Positions 57,156-64,000 of a stretch of DNA of 64,000 bases are shown here, in pieces. The notes beneath the pieces were generated by a model. It was not told the origin of the DNA. It ran no database searches and saw only the letters and a list, made by a program, of their open reading frames with translations. Source of the stretch: Sipunculus nudus (taxonomy: Eukaryota; Annelida; Sipuncula; Golfingiida; Sipunculidae); assembly GCA_026874595.1 (NCBI GenBank), contig CM049310.1, forward strand, positions 8,806,001 through 8,870,000, given 5' to 3'. The position numbers and the translations under genes are program-made. The stretch's first letter is position 1. Each line of letters opens with the position of its first letter.

Positions 57156-59427
57156 AGATTGAGCTAGCATCATGAAATTTAATGCAAAAAATTAGCCATC
57201 TGAAAAACTCTGCATTTTCTTAGATTTTATAGAGAAAAAGCAAAAAAAAACCTTTAAAAATCTTCTCTGACGAAACAGTCAAGCCAAATTGTTCAATATT
57301 TCACAGAAATAATCTTTTATACCATCTCTCTCAAGTTTGTTCGAATGGGTCAAGTTTGGTTAATTTTAGCCAAGTTACAGGAAGTTGAACTTAGTCATCT
57401 GTCAAAAAGAGCATACTAAAATGACAGTCTCAGAAACGGCCGGAGCTGTCATCACCAAATTTTATGCCAGTGTTGGTCACATGAGGCATATATGAAATTC
57501 AGGTATTAGTGGCGCCATCTGCATTGACCTTTTTTGTATGGGGGTCGTTGGTCATCTGTTCATTAATACATAATTTCTCAGGAATGGCAGGAGCTACCAT
57601 CCCCAAATTTTATGCAATAATCTGTCACATATCAAATGTTGTGGGATTCAGCTTATTTTGCTATCTGCATTTACTTAGATTTTATAGGGAAAAAGCTAAG
57701 AAACTTTTAAAAGTCTTCTTGTTGTAAATGGTCCAGCCAAATTGCACAATATTTTACAGAAATGATCCCAGAGGCAAGCCCTCTCAAGTTTGTTCAAATG
57801 GTTTCATTTGATGAATTTTAGTGGTGTTACACGAGTTTGAACAGTCATTTGGCCAATTAAGCATACTGACATAGTAATCTCAGAAATGACAGAAGTTAGC
57901 ATTACAAAGTATTGTACAAATATTGGTAACATGTCTCATATTTGAAGTTGCAGATTTTGTGGTGCCACCTATACTGACCTGTTTTTATGGGCAAAAACCT
58001 CATAATTTTAGCCTCTTTCAGCTTAAAATGTTTATGATGAAACTGTCAAGTTGAATCGTTCAATTTTTCAAAAGAATTATCCTAGGACATGGTTCTTTCA
58101 GTCATATCAGAAAAGCTTAAGTTAGTCTTATGGCCATGCCTGTTTCAAACTGAGGACTGCAAAACTGTTCTTCTACAAAATTATTGTTTCAATTACAGTG
58201 AAACCTGAACCAAGCGACCACTGCCGCCAGCGACCGTCTGTGACTTACGACCGAAAAATGAATGCACCGAGCTTAATCACTCTTTAATGCCCCTGTGTTG
58301 AGCGACCGTTTGTGGTACGTGACCACCGACCGCTCAGATGTGGCCGGTCGCTGGTCTTTACCTCCGTTAAGCGACCGCCTGGTGAAGCGGTAGTGGCACC
58401 TGGCGTCCTAAGTTAAGACTAAAACGACCGTGCCATTGACCGTCTCTTGAATGTGACGGTGGCAATGGTGACCTACTTTTCCCGCGTGAATTGGACATCA
58501 ATTCAGAATACCCCCTCCAGGTGTCAATGGCCTAGGGCCCGCGTGGTGTTAATCTTTCTCGAAAAATGTAAGTTCCGCGAATATTGCGAGGGAACATGTA
58601 AAACGACGCTATTCTTTAATTCTGTGTACCATTACTTTTTTTAGCACTGCCTGTCTTTGAACACATCGTATTTGTTTAACGATTGTCTAAAACATCTTTA
58701 CGGTAAACAGGTAAGGATCACGTGCTCTAAGGGAAATCCCTCATTAATATTCATCGAATAGAACTCCCGTTGTATTTCTGACACGCTGCGGTCGTTGACC
58801 AGTTGACCGGAGTTCATAGCTAGTCTAAGCGATGCGTAAATAACATTTGCGCGGATTTAATTAAAAAAAAAAGTGAGTCATGAAAGTAAGTTTGTCATTG
58901 CTTAATTTAAGCGATCAACTGTCATTGCTTATCACACACATTTTGACTTGACATCATGTCAGTTCGTGACGACGACAAACTGACGACCTGCTTCGATAAC
59001 ATCAATAGAATATTCATCAATAAGGCAATAGGACTCAATGCTAACTACCATAGTACCAATATAGAGAGACAGTTTGATAACGTCAGCAGTCACCTGTAAT
59101 TTAATGATTGATCCCTTCATACCTGCTTTGAAGTTAATTGAGATTTTAATGGGGTCTGCTTCTAATTACGGTGAGCACAAGTCAGTGATCAACAAAAAGA
59201 CTCAGTGTGTACTCATGGTACATCATTAATTAGCGGTTTGTGTTTGTGCAATATGACAAACAAGCTATTCAAAGCCTTTGACAAAGGCTTGTTAAATAAA
59301 GTTATAAAAGGACCAGCTTTCTTCGATAATTATAAATAAGATTCTCTTTGTTAAGCAGAACAAGATTGATTCAATGTTTTAAGTAAATATTGTTGTTAAC
59401 TTGTAAATATTGTTGTGAATATCTTGA

Positions 59428-59477
<50 letters not shown>

Positions 59478-59822
59478 AGTATGTATTTTTATAATAAATA
59501 AATAAATGTTTACTTAGACATATATGCCTTTATATTCTTTGTTCGCTTCATGCTGAGACTTAGACCACCTGAGACTTAAGACCACCTGTGACTTAAGACC
59601 GCTTTTGGTGTGGCACATCAGGTGGTCTTAACTCTCAGGTTTTACTGTATAACTTCTGTAACATTGCACAAAAATTATTCTTAGGTGGCCTTTGTTCAAG
59701 TTTACTTGAATGATTTTTGGCAGAATTATTGGACTGCATCTTTTATTATTCTAGATATTTTGAAAAAAAAGTTTATGAATATGTCAGCTTGAAAAAAAAG
59801 CATTTTAGCAAAAATCTTTCAG
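57153..59822 (+). mobile_element. Second family B copy, 5' truncated, split by a MITE
   Basis: From GAGCTAGCATCATGAAATTTAATG at 57153 it follows 50906-51950 closely, including AACTGTCAAGTTGAAT and TTATCCTAGGACATGG. It is interrupted at 58194-59650 and finishes with ATTATTCTTAGGTGGCC to about 59820. The 5' side ends at the Ngaro-like relic, the 3' side at an LTR border. Confidence 0.8.
58196..59648. mobile_element. 1.45-kb TA-flanked MITE (Tc1/mariner-pogo type)
   Basis: The ends CAGTGAAACCTGA (58196) and CTCAGGTTTTACTG (to 59648) are inverted and flanked by TA at 58194-58195 and 59649-59650. The sub-terminal zones carry repeated AGCGACC (left) and ACTTAAGACCACC (right). A long (TA)n tract lies at about 59433-59474. 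An open frame at 58447-58644 has no motif. Confidence 0.85.
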
Positions 59823-60873
59823 TGGTCGCGTAGACCGAGAATGTCACTCGCACAGTCACCCAAATCACGAGACAATGTGAATGTATACGGTTTATTCCTT
59901 CCGTCCAGAAGGTAGAAACTTCTTGGAATATATAAATGTAACAAAGTATATTAATATACTGTTGAATATTGTATCACATAGTATATTCAACATATCATAT
60001 ATATAGTATTCAACGTATCCTATATAGTATTAAAGTAACAACAAAATATGTTTGTTTCAGCTGTCAACAAAGTACGTTTGTGACCATCAGTTAAAGTTCA
60101 CAAAATTTAATGTTAAAGGTCACAAGGTTTGTTTGACAATAATAGATCAGTGAGTTTAATTAATCAAATTCCTTTATGGCATGTGTGCATCACATTTGCC
60201 ATTCAAAATTAATATGTTATAAGAGACCACCAAATAATTAGATACCATCTGATATGGGTATTCATTATTACATAATATGCAGGCTATTATGAGTATAAGA
60301 GTATACATATACTCAAGAGCAAGTATCATTAGTATGCCATTATTTACAAAGTGTTTACGAGCACAGTATCATTGGTGTTCACTTACAAAAGTGTGTTTAC
60401 CCATAAGTGATTCTGACACAAACTGAGTCATTATTAAAGGTGTGATTCTAAAGGTGGTCAACTACAGAATTCTGACGATTTCATTGTAACGTGTGTTCTA
60501 CTATTACAAAAGATAATCTGCAAGTTATTAAAAGAAAAGAATTCCATTGAAGCTCTTGTTGTTAATCACAGCGTGTAATCACAGCGTGTAATATTAACAA
60601 TGTTTACTATCTCTATATGACTTACTTGTAAACACATTTTTATGTACCTGTTTCATGTATCATTTTTATGTATCTATCATCACAGAAACCAATCATAACT
60701 GATACAAGTTCAGTCAACCCACTTTATGCTCTATATCCAAAGAAATGCTATTTTACTTGTTATAATAAACAATCATACACCAATGTTTTCTTGTGTGTTT
60801 TCACCAATCAGGGAGTAATTATTTCATTCTCCTCCCTAACATAACATTTGAGAAATTAAACATAACACTCACA
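59823..60873 (-). mobile_element. Candidate 3' LTR of the Gypsy element
   Basis: The plus strand reads TGGTCGCGTAG at 59823 and AACACTCACA at 60873, giving TG...CA ends. On the minus strand an AATAAA near 59890 lies about 65 bp from the end, as expected for a poly(A) signal. The left neighbour is clearly family B, so 59823 is a real insertion border. The right border is less certain because the 5' LTR lies outside the window and the polypurine tract is weak. Length would be 1,051 bp. Confidence 0.5.
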
Positions 60874-62273
60874 TCCCAAAAGAGGATGGCATCCAGCCTG
60901 GGTGGCTGGGTAGAGATGACAGGGTACAGACAAGGGGTCTGGCACATGTAGGTTTTCCTGTGGAATAGCAGTTGTCATGATATATTATGTGAAGACACCA
61001 ATAATAACTTTATACAGGCATTACACACTAGCGCCATCTGTCTTCCAGAGACATAACTAATACTACAAGTATTCAGAAATTACACTAGCGCCATCTGTCT
61101 TGTACAGACAAAACAAGTGATTCTACATACTTTTCAAGTAGATTCATGGCATAGTGTTTCATAATAATACAATAGTAGTCCAGTCATAAATACAAATCTG
61201 ACTAATAACATATTTAGCTGATTTACATGTATATGTTACTATAAAACCTGTATTCAGACATAACTTCTCTGATATAACCATCAATGTGAAAACTCCAATT
61301 ATTTACTTCCTGACAATATGTTGGGATTTCCAATACATACAGACATGTAGGAGAATAACACACTAATATGTAATGGTATATTCAGGAAAACAATATAATT
61401 GAACGTGGTATAATAAACAAGTTGTGCGACAATCCTTTCACTATGGTCATCCTGTATACATGTGCCATGGTGCTTTCACCGAAATCATGTCATTATGAGC
61501 AATAACACATGAAACTATATTTATAGTCTACGGTGGCATCGAGCATCAGGGAAAACAATATTATTCTCACGTACAATTACATATCTTTACACAGTTACAA
61601 TAAAAAGTATTCTGACTCAAGAGAAACAACATGTCCGCTCCTTTCTCCAATCACATGGTTTAATGGAATATCAGTTATCGGTAAATAATATAAAATGTAA
61701 CCAGGTAATCTGCCTGATTTTAGGGTAAGAAGGGACAATATGAATGATTAATAATGTTTAATCATCATACCTGAGTATCTTGGAATGTGAGACAGAAAGA
61801 TGCTTCTTGATCTGATTCCTGACGAAATACTGGACTGTCTTTCACATACAGTTGGGCGGAAAAGGAAGTTGACCTTTTACCGTAATGAACCCTTACAGAT
61901 AAACCATAATTGTTTAAAAAATAACTTTAAATTCACCACCAGGTGGCAGCACATCACCTTTCTTGACATGATCATTATAGATACTATAAAGGCTACCAGA
62001 TGTCAGCACAGTACAGTTTATGCTATATGTACACGACCTAATAAACACTATCACATTCACCCCCCTTTTATCATTACTCGTCCCTGAGTAATAAAATGAA
62101 TATCATTGTGTACTCAACTACATAAGTGACCACATAAGGAACTGACAATGAAACCTCTCAGTTACATACATTAACATGCATTGGCACAAGTGTATGTAAT
62201 ACAAAAACATCGATCCATGATGGTCATGTGTGCAGTGTCATGTGTACAGTGTTCTTAATATAGGTTTATGCAG
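60874..62273 (-). other. Region between Gypsy pol and 3' LTR, no gene recognised
   Basis: Neither strand has an ORF with motifs; the open frame at 61800-62087 (plus) looks accidental. Two copies of CTAGCGCCATCTGTCTT lie 53 bp apart (61028 and 61081). An envelope gene was not seen. Confidence 0.45.
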
Positions 62274-64000
62274 TTATGTCAATACAGAACGTGGCAATCT
62301 AAATGGGTTAGAGTGTTTCCCTGCTGTAGACCTTGTGCTCTTTCTTACTGTGTGCACTATAGATTCTGTATCAGAAGTATCTCTGTTGGAGTCACTAGAA
62401 TCACTAGAGAGAGAACCATCAGGCTCGGTGCTAATCTGATTTTCATCTTCCTGGTGAACAATGGCAATAAAGTTTTCCTCACTAGTTTCACTAGAGTTTG
62501 TCGAGCTAGTCGATGGAGATTTACGATTTCTAAGCTTCATTCGGAATCCTGTTTTGGTTGTTTTTGGACGTTGTACAGGTTTGTTTGAGTATAGAATGGG
62601 ACATACTTTCAGTTCACATCTGTTGACCCATTTATATTTTCCAAATCCATCAGCGGGTTGTATTTGATAAACATTCCTCTCATTCATAACATCCACCACT
62701 TTATAGACTTCACTGTGATAGGCATTTTGAATTTTGTGGCGTCCTTTGAAACCTCTTTTCCTGTAATACACTCTCTGTCCAATATCAAGCGAGAATTCCT
62801 TAGCTCGTTTGTCTGTGTACTGTTTTCTCTTTTCTAACGCTTGTGCTAGATGTCTCCTTACTATCTTGTAAGCGTTTTGTAACCTGCTCTGGTGAATAGC
62901 TATCCACTGATTTACACTGGTGGATGGAGATTCTTGTACTAGGCCCAGAAGGTTATCTATCGGTAGTTTTGGATCTCTCCCATACAAGAGGTAGAAAGGT
63001 GAAAAACCTGTGCTTGTGTGAGGAGTAGTATTATAAGCATACACAATTTCTGTGAGGTGTTCAGGCCATTTGCGTTTTGCTTGTGCAGGCAAAGTTCTCA
63101 AAAGATCATGCATAGTAGCATTAAATTGTTCACATTGTCCGTTTGATTGGGGATGGTATGCTGTTGTTCTGGTTTTCTTAGTACCATAAAGACGACAAAG
63201 TTGTTTTATGACCTGACTTTCAAAGTCTCTGCCTTGATCAGAGTGTAATCTGGTTGGTGCACCAAAACGAAAGAACCATTCCTGTACTAAGATTCTCGCG
63301 ACTGTATTAGCGGTTTGATCTCTTGTAGGTACAGCAACTGTCCATTTTGTGAATGTGTCAGTCATGACAAGTATATTTTCCATACCATTCGTAGCTTTCT
63401 CTAGTACGGTAAAGTCTATGGCAAGTACTTCCAGTGGGTGTGTTGCCTCAGTAGTACCTAATGGAGTCTTTACTTTGACCTCTTTACCGATTAAACATGG
63501 TTCACAATGAGCAATATATTCTCTAGTTTCCTTGTCCATACGTGGCCAGTAACAACGTGCCCTGATCAAAGCTAGTGTTCTATCTATGCCTTGATGTCCT
63601 TGTTTGTCATGTAATGACTGAAGTACCTCTGATTTGAGCTGGCTTGGAAGTAGTACCTGTCTACAAATACCTACATCATTATTTTGTACAACTCTATAGT
63701 ATATGTCATCTTGTTCCTCAATTCGGTCCCACTGTCTAATCAATAATTGGACCTCAGCAGACTCTTTCTGTCTGTCTGCCCTACCTGGCTTTTCTTTATT
63801 GTGCAGTTTAAGCTCTATGAATCTCCCTATAACCGGATCCTGTCTCTGAAGATCAGAAAGTCCGCCAGGTGTCACTGTTGCTAGGGTTGTAGCAAACATC
63901 TGATTGGTTTGTCCTTGTACAGGCTTACTGCTGTTTGAGATAGTTACATCCTCCCAAATGCTGTTTTGTAGTGATAGGGATAATGATGTACCTGTTAAGT
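62274..64000 (-). CDS. Gypsy pol polyprotein, integrase part (5' end outside the window)
   Basis: The frame is open from the window edge to a stop at 62274, so the true start lies upstream, beyond 64000. Counting from the Met at 63899, residues 95-145 hold the H-x-x-H and C-x2-C zinc domain (HDKQGHQGI...HCEPC). The integrase core follows with LAIDFTVLE (Asp), HSDQGRDFES (Asp) and NGQCEQFNATM (Glu), so the DDE triad is complete. RKRGFKGRHKIQ marks the C-terminal SH3-like region, and the last 90 residues are Ser/Thr-rich; no chromodomain is seen. It would insert the element cDNA into chromosomes. It is the least damaged gene in the window, suggesting a recent insertion. Confidence 0.92.
   Translation of the reverse strand, partial: LTGTSLSLSLQNSIWEDVTISNSSKPVQGQTNQMFATTLATVTPGGLSDLQRQDPVIGRFIELKLHNKEKPGRADRQKESAEVQLLIRQWDRIEEQDDIYYRVVQNNDVGICRQVLLPSQLKSEVLQSLHDKQGHQGIDRTLALIRARCYWPRMDKETREYIAHCEPCLIGKEVKVKTPLGTTEATHPLEVLAIDFTVLEKATNGMENILVMTDTFTKWTVAVPTRDQTANTVARILVQEWFFRFGAPTRLHSDQGRDFESQVIKQLCRLYGTKKTRTTAYHPQSNGQCEQFNATMHDLLRTLPAQAKRKWPEHLTEIVYAYNTTPHTSTGFSPFYLLYGRDPKLPIDNLLGLVQESPSTSVNQWIAIHQSRLQNAYKIVRRHLAQALEKRKQYTDKRAKEFSLDIGQRVYYRKRGFKGRHKIQNAYHSEVYKVVDVMNERNVYQIQPADGFGKYKWVNRCELKVCPILYSNKPVQRPKTTKTGFRMKLRNRKSPSTSSTNSSETSEENFIAIVHQEDENQISTEPDGSLSSDSSDSNRDTSDTESIVHTVRKSTRSTAGKHSNPFRLPRSVLT

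Noticed and set aside
58447-58644. Plus-strand open frame inside the MITE
   Set aside because: No transposase motif; the element is non-autonomous.

Overview
This window looks like intergenic or intronic DNA from an animal genome, most likely a marine invertebrate. A mollusc or other spiralian is my best guess, but that rests only on the style of the dispersed repeats. There is no operon structure and no ribosomal RNA. I found no host gene I can name. Almost every coding trace belongs to a transposable element, and most are broken by stops, frameshifts, deletions or later insertions. Two or three short exon-like stretches (8531-8597, 33298-33541, 48087-48370) are flagged with low confidence.

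Layout. 1-639: G-tract repeats. 640-5961: a full-length but degenerate DIRS-type tyrosine-recombinase (YR) retrotransposon with inverted terminal repeats and an internal complementary region, abutting a Merlin (IS1016/ISXO2-like) transposase relic at 5962-6895. 7379-7450: tRNA-like SINE remnant. 9083-9735: ~155-bp tandem repeat. 9951-12635: BEL/Pao gag-protease relic. 13157-14700: dispersed family A. About 16285-22950: a nearly complete Ngaro-like YR retrotransposon on the minus strand (SGNH hydrolase, gag, RT-RNase H, YR). 24248-25110: pogo/Tigger transposase relic. 25270-28194: a TA-flanked DNA transposon split by a 1.14-kb solo LTR; an inverted second copy lies at 54313-56086. 28495-32301: TIR elements rich in a CTCGCCTAGGCGAG palindrome, with a Helentron-like element inside. 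34900-35780: a second SGNH hydrolase relic. 37430-43192: a second Ngaro-like element, its gag split by a 2.58-kb DNA transposon. 43193-46158: Gypsy gag-protease-RT relic. 46600-47265: another YR-type RT relic. 47272-53625: family A interrupted by family B, itself interrupted by a hAT-like element with an 8-bp target duplication. 56440-57155: third YR gag/RT relic. 57153-59822: second family B copy split by a TA-flanked MITE. 59823-64000: 3' part of a Gypsy element with an intact integrase that runs off the window edge.

How the parts relate. The most informative feature is the nesting, which gives relative ages and exact element boundaries: paralogous empty sites, restored reading frames and target duplications agree in several places. 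The most interesting biology is that SGNH-hydrolase ORFs sit upstream of gag in two separate Ngaro-like elements, with a third hydrolase relic alone, plus the well-preserved DIRS end/junction architecture. I found no convincing new non-transposon system.
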